Positions 34,412 to 45,800 of a stretch of 64,000 nt of DNA are shown here, piece after piece. Numbering within the stretch: the first letter of the stretch is position 1; each line of letters opens with the position of its first letter. Under the pieces are notes generated by a model. It did no database searches. It saw nothing but the letters and a program-made list of their open reading frames with translations, and had not been told where the DNA came from. A program made the translations under genes and the position numbers. This DNA is from Biscogniauxia marginata (Eukaryota > Ascomycota > Sordariomycetes > Xylariales > Xylariaceae), in assembly GCA_022695795.1 (NCBI GenBank), contig MU404150.1:62001-126000 (forward strand), written 5' to 3'.

Positions 34412-35369
34412 ATGGCGTCAGAGCAGCTGGGTCGCCCCATACTGGGCTATCCCACACAGCTGCCGCCGTCGCGACAACCGGAGACGGGGGTAGGAATCAA
34501 AAAATCGCCAACCACAGCCGCGAGGGAATCGCCTTTGGAGTTTCGCGGCTTCGACTTCTTCGCAAAAGGTGATTTAAACCAGTTCAAAACCGCGTCCAAA
34601 ACCTACTTTGCGCCTACAACTTCTGCAAAACGTTTTAGCTTCAATCCATCCTCATGGCTTGGTGATGCGACGCCCCCGGGAAGCCCGGTACCATCAACCG
34701 AAGGGTCATTTGCCGCAGCCGGGCGCTTCCCAATTCCACCTGATGGCAAGACGCCTAGGCCAGAAAAGAAGATACTCGGACTGCGGAGACCTTGGTTCTG
34801 GACGTTATTAACCAGCGTACTAGTATTGGTGATAGTGGCAATTGGAGTCGGCGTTGGTGTCGGAGCAAGTAATCGGTCACACGAGGGCTCTAGGGAGGCT
34901 GCCTCGTCAAGGTTCGTGCTACTTTCACTTACCTATTGACAATAATAGTTGCTCACGTTTCTATAGTTCACCCACATCAGCGGGCTCCGATGCATCGGTT
35001 ACGACATCAGATTCTATAACAGCCACAGTCACCGAGACGTCCACTGCAACCTCAACACCCGCTGCAGGGGCAAAGATCGATTGTCCGGCCGCCAACGGGA
35101 CAACGTATCAAGTACCTGGGTCGGATAAACAATTTCTTCGCATATGTGGGATCGACTATAGCGGGGATGAAGCGACCGATATACGACAGGTTCCTACGGA
35201 GGATATGCTGGATTGTATGAAGAACTGTGCAGGGACTGCAAACTGTACGGGCTGTGGATGGGGATATATCGAAGGCGACATAGGAACTCAACACGCATGC
35301 TGGATGAAGACCAACCTTAAGAAGTCGCACGATACCGATGAAAACTGGGCATTTGCCGTGCTTCTCTAA
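34412..35369 (+). CDS. Single-pass membrane protein with extracellular PAN/apple-like domain
   Basis: Exons 34412-34911 and 34967-35369 (intron GTTCGT..TATAG) give 300 residues. Residues 1-125 are a proline/serine-rich cytosolic part. A transmembrane helix follows (WTLLTSVLVLVIVAIGVGVG, about residues 130-150). Next come a Ser/Thr-rich stalk (SVTTSDSITATVTETSTATS) and a cysteine-rich C-terminal domain: KIDCPAANGTTYQVP, FLRICGIDYSGDEATDIRQV, MLDCMKNCAGTANCTGCGWG, HACWMKTNLK and FAVLL at the end. This cysteine pattern is the fungal apple/PAN_4-like module often found after a TM segment and Ser/Thr stalk, probably binding a carbohydrate or protein at the cell surface. The ligand is unknown. An overlapping upstream ATG (34386) is out of frame and was not used. 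Confidence 0.8.
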
Positions 35370-36625
35370 TTATCCTCCTCATAGGGCTAGGGGTGCAATT
35401 TATCACCTTTGGGGGTAGGAGTTTTACCTGACGGTGATTACTGGAAAGTTGGACTATATTTTATGATACCCCTTTGTCTTGTCTGCTATAAAGCATTCAA
35501 CTCGAAATAATAATGCCATAACTTACTGAATAATCTTCAAACCTTATAAGCTCGCCCATTCGCCGATGAAGATAGGCAAATAGAGCTTCGTCTTCAATAT
35601 TCCCGATCGAATCTTTTAACTTGAAAGTTAGACTGAAGTATCGGAGCATGTAGGCAGTGGCTATAGATCACGAGTACTTTAGGATGCAAAGGAGGCGGGT
35701 GCCATGGTTGTACCTACAGCACAAGGGTTAAGCGCAATGTGGAACACCGTACATACGACTGGGCTAGAGAAGCGACTATTTCTACACAGTGATTATTCTG
35801 TTCATCACTTCATTTATTACCCCGGGTTATTACGCATAGAAGATTCACGGCTTCGTGCAAGCTAAAGGAGATTGATAATCCCCAAAACTGGTAGGGTATC
35901 GTCAAGATCTGTACGACCTATATGGTTTCCATCTGACGAACCAATGACAACAAGGATGTATTGTAGTACGGAATTATTTATCCGTTCTAAGTGGCAGTCA
36001 TTAGGAGTTAATAGTAGACAATCAGTTTCTACGTGAATAATAGGAGGAATAGTATGCTTGGTAGCCAGGAGACATCAGATGGTTCACCCTTACGTTAACA
36101 ACCAGGCCATAATCTAATCCTAATAATATACAATACATGAAGTGTGAGACTCACTCCTAACGGCTAGGTCCAGGGTATAATGCCAACAAAATTAGGGATG
36201 TACAGAACACTTTCTGGTATCTGTTTTACGGCTAGGGACAACTGTCTGAACCTGGAAATCACAACAACGGAGGCGGCGACTTTGTCTCTTAATAACCAGA
36301 GATCAATAGATCCTTATTAAAGACTCATAGAGCCGGCAATTAGTAAAGAACATATTCCCCCGGTTCCGTATCAAATCAGGATCACATACTTAACCCTATA
36401 TCCTCACTGTCTAGTGTCTAGTTGTTTCACTCCCTATTCCGGCTCAATAACCTCCTGTTTTCCCTTCCGACGATGTTCCTGATACCAGTCAGCTCGCTCT
36501 GGATACGAACAAGCGTATCTGTGGAGGGCGGAAGCTTCTTTTCCCTTCTCTATGTCTCATTGCCTGCCTTCGCGCTGCGTCTATGATAATACCCCGCCCC
36601 GCGGACCTTATCTCTTGAAGTTTCG
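35370..36625. other. Gene-free 1.25-kb stretch
   Basis: No reading frame above background and no recognised repeat. It contains the 3' flanks of two convergent genes. Confidence 0.35.
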
Positions 36626-37246
36626 CTAAGATCTTGTTCTGCTATGAGGGATTATTATGCAGTCATCGGCAGCAGGACTACTTTCTTGTCGTAAAGCCGG
36701 AAAAGCTATGTCGGCAGCAGAAGGAGGAGGAGGAGGGCTATGTCCGAAGCCTTCGGGCGCGCCAACGAGGACCCGCGGGTTCATGGGCATTGGATGCTCG
36801 CCAGGCATGGGGCCCTGCATAAGGGATGTGCCCTTCTGCTCGTTGATACACCATTGGCATGTGCCATCGAGTACACCGTTGACGAGGCTGAACTGGTCGA
36901 AAGGCCGAGAATTTAGGCAACGACGGCACCGCCGGGGGGATGGCTTAGTTCGTTTTGGTTTAGCTTCAGTGAAACTCGATGAATACCTGGGGACCTCCGG
37001 GACTGTGGTAGTTGTCGGGTTTAAGGTCGGAGATGTGCCACCAACGGAGAGGGTGTGCGAACTTAAGATGGCTGCTGAGTTAATCATTTGATTATGAGGG
37101 GTGCTAAGAATACACTTGTTGTCATGGTGCTCTGGTGGATAGTCTGGGAGAGGCGTCTGCTGGACGTTGGTGTTTTCCACCTGCCCATGAGTAGAAGATG
37201 GCTCCGCAACTTTCTTGTTGGAATGCTGATTTTGGGAAAAGTCCAT
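36626..37246 (-). CDS. Hypothetical protein with a CxxC..CxxC zinc-ribbon-like motif
   Basis: A single exon of 206 residues. The first ~100 residues are polar and low-complexity (Ser, Thr, Pro, Asn). A compact cysteine motif then appears: basic KPKRTKPSPRRCRRCLNSRP, then FDQFSLVNGVLDGTCQWC, that is CxxC-(22)-CxxC. The spacing suits a small zinc ribbon, next to a basic patch suited to nucleic-acid contact. The rest is proline-rich (PPPPPSAADIAFPALRQ). No signal peptide, so probably nuclear or cytosolic. The family is not recognised; transcription-related or chromatin-related roles are only inference. Plus-strand frames over the same bases are antisense shadows. Confidence 0.6.
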   Translation of the reverse strand: MDFSQNQHSNKKVAEPSSTHGQVENTNVQQTPLPDYPPEHHDNKCILSTPHNQMINSAAILSSHTLSVGGTSPTLNPTTTTVPEVPRYSSSFTEAKPKRTKPSPRRCRRCLNSRPFDQFSLVNGVLDGTCQWCINEQKGTSLMQGPMPGEHPMPMNPRVLVGAPEGFGHSPPPPPSAADIAFPALRQESSPAADDCIIIPHSRTRS

Positions 37247-38620
37247 ATATTGGACAAAATTAAATATTCAGTTCTTAAAGTCAAACCACCCAGGTTTTAT
37301 CTCTGCCATGATGTGGTTGGTGATGGAAAAAGATGGGTGCTGATAGGAGTACAGTTAACAAGGATTGGTACATATAATCTAAGTAGGGGGGCCATTGCTT
37401 TTAATAGTTGGGTTGCACGTAATTGACATTAGTTGCCTTCCTATGTTTTCCAATTCCTACATCTAAGGCCGTTGTTTCGTTCTGCTGTAGAAATCTTCTT
37501 TGCCTCTAGTTAGTCCTCACTTTCCATTCCCAACTTTACACCTAAGAGCTAGGTATCAAAACCAGTGACGACGAATGGTCTAGATTCACGTAGATATATT
37601 GTGTGGAAGCGGATTCTAAGTCTATGTACCTGCTTTGAAATTATCTTGTTGCCTCTTTTTACCTCAATTTATAGGCAGGTAGCTATTATGTCAGCCTTAT
37701 TTCCTGAGATAAGTTCAGAGCCCAATAGAAGCATTTCGGATCATTTATTGACTCCGTCATTATAAGGCCACAACACATCTATAATATAACAAAACACACA
37801 ACCAGTCGATACGAGACTTTTGTGAATCATATATGGGTAATTCAGCAGCAATAATCAATAGTAGGGCCTAAAGTACTATAGTTAGCAACCTTAGATACTT
37901 GTCCATGCCGCATTACCTATCATCCACGGAAACATCGTTTATATTTGCTATGCCCGGGGCTTGAAAATGAGAAGAAAAAAACACAAAAACTACTACTCCA
38001 GACTAGGCAAACAGAGACACGTTATCCTTCCAGAAACAGCTCACTTACGTTATTAAATGGAATGTGTAAGTTAGAAAACACTCTGGGATTATTGGGAATC
38101 ATCCAAAATAAGGACTAATTATTGACTTATATACATTATAGCAACACTAGCTATGATACGATGAGTGAAAGCCTCTATAGTGTTACTCAAGTAGCATGAT
38201 AGTCGGCGTCAGGCACATTAGTACTATGTTATATCATTAGTACTATGTTACACCATTGGTAAGTCCTTAGGATTTGACAACAACGCCCTTTGTAAATATG
38301 ATCATTTATATAAGTACTATCGATTTTCATATTCTTATTAAAAATTGGTTCTTTCTATTAATAAAATAATAATAATATTTTTTTAACATTAACGTTTGAG
38401 TAAGTAGTTAGGTATTTAAAATTTAAAATAAATATTTAAAATGAAGGCTTTGAATTTGTTTAGATTCGACGATCGCGTCCAATTTTGATGGGGTGAGAAT
38501 CACGTGGAAAGTTTCATCTTTGTAGATCGCGCGTGGTATAGAGGACGCTATTTTCGAATCCCCAAACTTCCAGTCTTGACCAAAGGTTTCTATACCGCGT
38601 AGGCATCCTTTATATGCAAC
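37247..38620. other. Gene-free stretch with an AT-rich patch
   Basis: No gene recognised. Bases 38300-38440 are a short, strongly A/T patch like the RIP-degraded repeats at the left end of the window, just upstream of the SET-domain gene. It may be a repeat relic. Confidence 0.4.
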
Positions 38621-40581
38621 ATGTCGTCCGCGGCGCAGATCGAGACCCTTCGTGAACACGTCACCCGCGCTATCGTGGATCAATTGTCACTCACCGAGAT
38701 CGACTGGAGCGCAATTGAACGACTAACTAACCCGGTTCTATGCATTGAGACTAAATTTCAAGATCGGTCGGCACCTAATCCACACCAGTCGACCCCCGGT
38801 CTGGCCGTTTCAGTATGCGCATAGCGATACATTATTTCACCCGAAGCTAATAACTTTCTTAGCAAATTGTTGATCTCGTCGGTTTAGTGAAGCTGAAATC
38901 AGGCACTCCGTGTGATCCGCCGGAGCACAAAGCGGTGAACGATCGTCAGCAGGCCGATCTATCTTCCGGGACAATTTTACCCTCTACATCTGATAACAGG
39001 GGGCCGGAATCATGGGAACCGCCCATTTCAATGTTGAAGCCTACTAAAAAGGACAACATTAGACCCAATTCCGAGGAAAGATCTGACGGGGAGGACCAAA
39101 GTAGCAAGTCAAGGAAGGCTATAAGTGGCCTGCGACCAAGCCGAGGCGGCATATCTGTCATCGAAGATAACACAAAGAGACAGATGCAAATCGCGAGTGG
39201 GAGTTTTCCTAAGCGACGCAAGGCCGAGCCTAGTGGCTATGCCCTCAAACCCTCTACGCTCGACAAGCTAATTGACGGCATCTGGGAGCAAATTCACGGT
39301 GGAATGACTATCAACCCACAAGATGTTATCAATCAGTTTTTGACAGCACCACTCCTTCATGGGACAATCAGCACTTCACGAGATGTCCCGGGTCTCAGTC
39401 TTGCTCCCTCTACCGATAGCAACGGCTTCCAAGCCGGCCGACCTTTCCATCGGGCTAATGTGTTCACGAGGGGGGTGACGCAGGCGAGCCGTACTTGTAG
39501 ATCCGTCGAGGTGATCGTCCAAGCGCGATGGGTTGAGCACTTCGATGCCTACGTTGAGCACCTAAGAGCTGTTGACCCGTCGACATCGGATACGAAGCAC
39601 CGCAAGACGGCGCTTGTAGAAGCATGTACTGACTTCGCTTGGCCAGAAAAGGAGCTACGCAATAAGATGGCGATATGGCGTGGCTATAAAGAGATTAAGG
39701 ATGCAGGCGGCTGGGCTGCACTGGTATTTGCTGGCATGGGCATATATAGATTCTGCAAATATCGCATCGGATTCGACCGCGAGAGCATGCAACGTCTGAG
39801 TAATCTCCGGCCTGCACTCGAAGTTGCCGCCGACACGATGCACCCAAATTGGCGGCAACTGCTGTCTATTGTTGGCGAACCGCCTCAGCGAATCTATCAC
39901 GGCCACCCTCATGATTGGGTCATCTTCTTGGACGGCTCGCGACCTACGCCACTGCGCACGACCTATTTGCAGTGGGACCCGTATTTCAGCTTCAGGCATA
40001 TCGAAGAATGCTTAGTTGACGAACGAACGTGGGGCTGTGATGACCCGCGATGGACACCTCCGACTGACGCAGTGGCACGTGCATCGTCTCTTTGTGAGAC
40101 TTGCGAAAAGAATCAATCGGACGATCCGAAGTTGAACTGCTGTTTTTGCTTCCCTTCGCTCTTTGGATGCGCCAGGACAAATCCGAGCCCAGTCCAGGTC
40201 TTCCGGACCCCGAATGGGCGAAGTAACGGACTTCTCGCCCTGTGCGCTTTCGAGCGAGGCGCCGCTGTTGGGGAATTCGTCGGTGTTATCACCAAGGGCC
40301 TCGAGGATGTTGACGTGATGGAGAGCACGACGGGGACCACGAATTACCAAATCTGGCAGGGGAAGCAGGGGAATTTTACAAGATTCGTTAACCATAGCTG
40401 CAACGCGAATGCGCAGTATCAGCGCTTCACCTGGCTCGATACGCAGAGGATTATCCTAGTCAGCAAAGGTATTGAGGCGGGCACTGAAATTACGGTTGAC
40501 TATTCCGATAAGTACTGGAAGGGTCTTGATAAGAAATGTCTCTGTGGTGAGAAGAGCTGTAGGTATCGGAGAGATCGCTAG
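38621..40581 (+). CDS. SET-domain protein (putative protein-lysine methyltransferase)
   Basis: Exons 38621-38812 and 38863-40581 (50-bp intron GTATGC..CTTAG, with branch-like GCTAATAAC) join in phase and give 636 residues. The second frame has no ATG of its own near its start, so the first exon is required. Residues 1-150 are polar, with a basic stretch (KRRKAEPSGY). About 150-420 is a novel-looking region. A cysteine-rich pre-SET-like segment follows (CETCEKNQSDDPKLNCCFCF). The SET domain occupies about 445-610, with GVITKG, RFVNHSCNANAQYQRF and GTEITVDYSDKYW. A post-SET CLCGEKSCRY closes the protein. The NHSC and DY motifs for S-adenosylmethionine binding and catalysis are present. The target (histone or other protein) cannot be told. 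The frame is intact. Confidence 0.85.
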
Positions 40582-41049
40582 GAAACATCGACAGGGGATT
40601 CGTCTTAGAGGGAACCCGGGATGCAATGTATATAAGGTACGTGTTCTAGCTAAGTTCTTAATGGAGGCGCTTGGGGCTCATGGGCAAATTCTTTTTGTTC
40701 CCTTTCTTTTCCAGATGGCGTCCAACGTGTTTACAATAATAATTAGAACATACAAAGTTAAATGAATAGTAAGTTATATTTAAACGCTGGTCTATACGAA
40801 GCATCCCATAATATAAGAGATATTAGTCTGATGAGGGGTGTTGCATGTATTAGCTGCCTACATCGCTTCTTTCAGTGGCTCTAGCTTAGTATTCTGGCCC
40901 TTTAACACCTGTTCATGTTTATGTTTGCACAGACTATTTTATAATCATTGGCAGATTCAAATAAATACAAGTGCTATTATAATAATAGTACCATCCGTGC
41001 CTCCCACATATCACTTGATATGTTCTAGCAATTGGCCGGTATACGAGTG
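40582..41049. other. Intergenic region, nothing recognised
   Basis: Convergent 3' flanks of the SET gene and the small minus-strand gene. A/T-richer than the genes. Confidence 0.35.
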
Positions 41050-41481
41050 CTATGACCGCTCCAATTGTTGGATAATCTTTGAAATCAGCTGCGAGTCTAT
41101 CCTCACGCGACGAGTTGGTTTCCTGATTCTCTTAGGAGGAGTCTCGTTATTCCCTTGTTCGCGAGGGAGCTCATTGCCAGACTCACCGTCGTCACTGAAC
41201 CACGTATCTGCGCTCCCAGAAAATACGTAGGGGCCGTTGCCCCCCGAGTTGTTCTCTCGTTTTAGGATGTCTTTCAACCACGCCTCGAACTTGTTTGTCC
41301 TTTCCTCAGTGATTGGCTCAAACTTGAGACTGTCTGGAACGTTTGATAGTAGATCCGCTAGTGTTTCTGTTAATACTTTCTCGGGAGGAAGGGATGCCGC
41401 GTCAAGGTCGAAAAATTGGCTTACTTCATCGTATTCCGACTTCTGGGTCTCGGATGGCTCCTTACTAGAGGGAGAGGCCAT
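41050..41481 (-). CDS. Hypothetical protein, 143 residues, acidic with basic tail
   Basis: A single exon from ATG (MASPSSKEPSETQKSEYDEV) to the stop at 41050. It is mostly acidic and hydrophilic, with a helical middle (KFEAWLKDILKRENNS). A strongly basic patch near the end, TPPKRIRKPTRRVRID, looks like a nuclear-localisation or nucleic-acid-binding segment. It finishes with a short helix (LISKIIQQLERS). No signal peptide and no recognised family. Codon structure and a clean start support a real gene, but homologues would be needed for confidence. Confidence 0.5.
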   Translation of the reverse strand: MASPSSKEPSETQKSEYDEVSQFFDLDAASLPPEKVLTETLADLLSNVPDSLKFEPITEERTNKFEAWLKDILKRENNSGGNGPYVFSGSADTWFSDDGESGNELPREQGNNETPPKRIRKPTRRVRIDSQLISKIIQQLERS

Positions 41482-42898
41482 GGTTGATTTACTTTTTCTT
41501 CCCTTATGACTTACCTTCCTGCTTCCTGGATTTTGGTATAAAGAATAATAAAGACTTGAATGTAGCCTTTACTAACACTTGATCTTATACCAACTCTGTG
41601 AATCTTCTGCTGTGTCTGGGTCTTATCTTACCTTACAACAGCGGTATTAGACACTACTTATGTACTCGTACATTTATTTGCATGATCTGGTTACATAAAG
41701 AAGTATTTGGCGGTGTCGTAAACAAATGGCCGAACAATACGATTGTGCTATGCCTAATTATAGACGGGACAAAGACAGCTCTTACAAATGACACTACAAA
41801 TAAAGGCATAGTTACTGTTCTTTATTCATGAATCATTTTACCATACCTACCTAGGTACATTCTAATCTGGTCCTAGCTTTTGCCTAGGAACTACAGTGTG
41901 TAATAAGAATGTTCGTCCATTTTTGAAATTTCTCATAGAACCACCTTTCAACATCGTTAATAACTTCCACAGCACTGAACTGATTTGTGTTGAAATATGG
42001 GGCTATATGACCCCTGGTCACTTGTATCTATATACACAGGTGGGCTTCGTCCGCCTACCTAGACTCATCTTGAACTAATACACTTGATCTTATCCTTACA
42101 TATTCGTCTCATCTCAACAATTTGGGAGTTTGAAAAGAATTTCTGAGTTGTTGTTATAAAAAGGCAGAAACTATTAGATAGGTAGAAGTGGTTATCCCTA
42201 TTTCTTTGCGTATTATGAATCTTTCAATGAAAAAGCCAGCTTTGTTGAAGGTTCCCTTTTCATTAATGGTATAGGCACATTGGTTTGTAATTATTAACTA
42301 TTACATCTCTTAACAATCATATGGACTTGAAATTTATCTTTGAAATATAGTATCACACAATATTCTGAAGTGAGTAAAGTTTTGAAGCTACATGGGCTCC
42401 CAGAAACATGACAGTGAAGTAGTGTGTATAATCATGTTCCTTTATACTAGTCTTAGATGTATGGATTTTTTCATAAATTGCACTGCCTTGGTAATAAACT
42501 TCATGATTATAGGGCTAAATGCGTGGAAGCTCCAGGCTACCGTCAGCATCGCCGCCGACATCACTCTTCCCATAAAGAGTGGAGATTATATTTCGTGATA
42601 TTTCGTGTAAGAAATGAAGAGCAAACGCATTAGAACTCTGCAAAGGACTTTTCTAAAAAAAAATTCTGTGCTGTCCCAAAATACAATTCTTTCTTTTCCC
42701 ACTCCTTCATGTTTTTCTCATCGTGCTAGCCTTCTACACCCTCCTCACTCCATACATTTGCATTATCTTGAGCCAGCAAGCTTCAATTGTGCAGAGGAAT
42801 CCCTGTCAAGCCAGTTACTTTGGTCCCCGAATATTCCCCTTGGTCCTTTATGAAAAGGTGCTGGAAATACTCCGTATATTACCAGATCTGACGGCATC
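41482..42898. other. Gene-free stretch with one miniature LTR-like insertion
   Basis: A/T-moderate DNA between two divergent genes. The only recognised feature is the 132-bp element at 41988-42119. The last ~300 bases are CT-rich and precede the large VWA gene, as fungal promoters often do. Confidence 0.4.
41988..42119 (+). mobile_element. 132-bp LTR-like miniature element, copy 1, with ATTTG duplication
   Basis: Starts TGTTGAAATATGGGGCTATA and ends TCGTCTCATCTCAACA. The termini TGTTGA and TCAACA are inverted repeats. It is flanked by ATTTG at 41983-41987 and 42120-42124. A 5-bp duplication and TG..CA ends fit a very short solo LTR. A second copy lies at 47817-47946 and a diverged one at 17386. 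Confidence 0.82.
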
Positions 42899-45800
42899 AT
42901 GAGTCCCCAGAAGGACAAGATCTCCACTGTGTCCTCTCAGAAGGGAGATTCCACTTTGGAAAAGGACCCTGCCCAAGTATGTATCTCTCGGTTATGTGGT
43001 TTGGTGTTTCTGCTTTCGATGCTAACAATATGCGTTGTAGTGTCCGGATGCGACTGCGAAGATAGGTCACCAGGGCGAAGTTATGATTTCTATTCGCGTG
43101 ACGACTAGTTCGTCCGCTGTAGATCACAAGCCATTTCCAATTTTCCAAATTCCGAAGACGGCTACTATCAAGGAGCTTCATAACCGCGTTTCGATTTGCC
43201 AAAATATTCCCGGGCGTCTTGATGAAGCCTTCGACATTCATGAATGCAACTGTAAACTCGGCAATGAGTTCGCAGCTAGACCCCTCGAGCCCAACCAATT
43301 TTGGCTCATTCATGGAAAGAGCATAATCGAGCGGATTCAACTTCCGAGTGGAACAAAGACTGCCTTGGTAGAAGCACTACTTGATCGTTTCGGTACTGGT
43401 TTAAGAGACAAGAAAAGCATCAAAATCATTGATACAAACTCCGATACCATCGAAGGACTCGATAACCGTTCTGCTAACGACGATTGTTGGCAAAGTATAG
43501 CAGCTGTGGTGATTTGCTCTAATCAACGCCACCCCGATTTTCGCCACCGGACCAATGTTGACGAGTCTGAACTAGCAACAACGAAGGTTCTCGACTTATA
43601 CACAAGCGAACTTCCAATTAATCCAACGTGTTTTGGATCTACCTTGGAAGAAGCAGGCCTCCAAGAGCTTGCAGTGGATGGCGTCCTGGATATATTCACC
43701 GTTCATCGTACAACTGCTGGCCCAGTCTCTCCACTGGGCAACTCGTACTCCGTAATCAGATATGGGGAACACTGGGAGCCCCCCATCCCGCAGTCAGATC
43801 GCGGGGTAGCAATATTCCTTTCGTGTCTTTGGGTCTTTACAAGACTTCTTCAGAAAAGCCAAGATAGTGGATGCCAAGATGCGGTCCTGCATGTTTTCTA
43901 TCAGCTCACCAATTTCCCTCCAGCCCTACGTTGCCTCCATATTCTAATACATGGCAATGAACCTACGGCTGCCGACACTGCTGCGTTCAGTCATTCCGTC
44001 TATACTATCTTGGACAAGATTATGCCACGCAGCATTGTTGGAACAGATCATACGAGGGTATTTGAAGGCGCTCGTCTGCTGTTTGGTCTTATCCTGCATA
44101 CAGCGAGAACATATAAATCTCCAACTGGGGAGGCCACCAAAGATTGTGATGCGGGTGCTTTGCCATATCTTTCCGCCTTCCGAGTGGCTAATCTTCGCGA
44201 CTACAAGACGGAAGAAGCGGTTATGCATGCGGTTCAAACACCAGACGGGTTAATGGAGGCAACCCTGTTTGAAGCCTTGGAAGAAGGGCTACTATCAACC
44301 GAAGCTCGCGTTCAGACATCTATGATCAAGCAAGAACTCGATAGTAGTACCATACGTCATGCCCTCCTCAGCGGCGGCAGCATTCGAGATTTGACAATCT
44401 TTGACAACACCAAGTCGGTGAACAACAATCACTTCAAAGATATAGACAATCTGTGTGACGTTTTCAGACTATTTATGTACCGCGAGATGGATACTCTTCC
44501 GCAACTTTCTGGCCGCCACACACTGGAAGTGCTAAAACCTAGTCAGCTTAATCCAGGCATCGCGCCTTGTTTAACGTACGACAGGAATGCTCACTTAGCC
44601 GTCTACCTCGGAGAGCAACCATTCGAACATTTCGGAAAGGGTCCCCACATATTTTGCCCTAAGTACGGACCGGTCAATATCGACCCAGCCGAAGTAGAGG
44701 AGTCGATTTTCAATGCCCTGGAGCGTTACGAAGCAGATGGTACCGCGGTATTTGATATATACGGTAGCAAGACAACGAGAAGGCGTGTCCAGACCCCGGA
44801 TGAAATAGTCATGTTTTGTGTGGATTGCAGCCAAAGTATGAACAAGGCAACCGACTTTGGTATGATGGACGAGGGGATTATCGAAGCTCAGGATACTCAA
44901 AAGCAGGTTGAAGCTCTGATCCAGAGGGAACTCTACGAAAACACACCTTTTGACGTCGTCAAGGATTACCTCATGGAGTATGAGGGGTATGATGATATGG
45001 TAGCCATCATTGCCCACACGGGACTGGTACGTCAGCACGTAGTGGCTGAACAGGTTGTGACCATCTTCAAACAAATGCTATCTTCCGAAATCGTCAACGA
45101 GTCGAAAGCTACAGCAGATATACCACACTCGGAACACGGACACAGGGAAATAGAGATCTCGCCTCATGAGATTTCATCCAAGCTAGAGATCATGAAACGC
45201 GTTTGGGCGGGGCTCATTACTCACGGAGACCTCGTGGTGGACTTCTTGAGATTCAAGGGTCGTTTTCCGCCGCAAGGCATCGAACAACCTTGGGAATGGT
45301 CCAGTGGTGATTCGATACCAACTGCGGTCTGTCCGAAGAAGATCTCCAGTCTTCCACTCAGCGTTACCCATATACCAGAGCACCTTATCTGCCCAGTCTC
45401 TCGCATCCTAAATGAGGAAAATTTAGACAGCACTTCTGGTGAGATAAGTCCAGCTGTTCGCGATTCGATATCCTCTTGGATCGCCGGCATTGATTTGTTA
45501 CGTCTATGCCAGACGGAAAAACCAGAAGAGGTGATCAGTATCGTGCTTCAAAAAGATGCCGAATCATTTCAAAGATGGGTCTTGGGATCCATGTCTCTGG
45601 AAGACCTGTACAAAATCGCGTTTAGAGCGCTGAAAGGGAAATACATAGCCTTTCAACTCGTTACAGATCGCCATGGCGCTCTGGAACCAACGCCGAACGA
45701 AACAGTGTCCTCCTGTGGAATTCGACAATTTGATCATCTCGCCATCCGAATTACCTCTCCTGTGGAATCTGGCCCTGGAGTCTCTTTTGATATGTGCCTA

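Noticed and set aside
36634..37426. Plus-strand frames over and beyond the CxxC protein gene
   Set aside because: Mostly antisense to the better-supported minus-strand gene; no motif.
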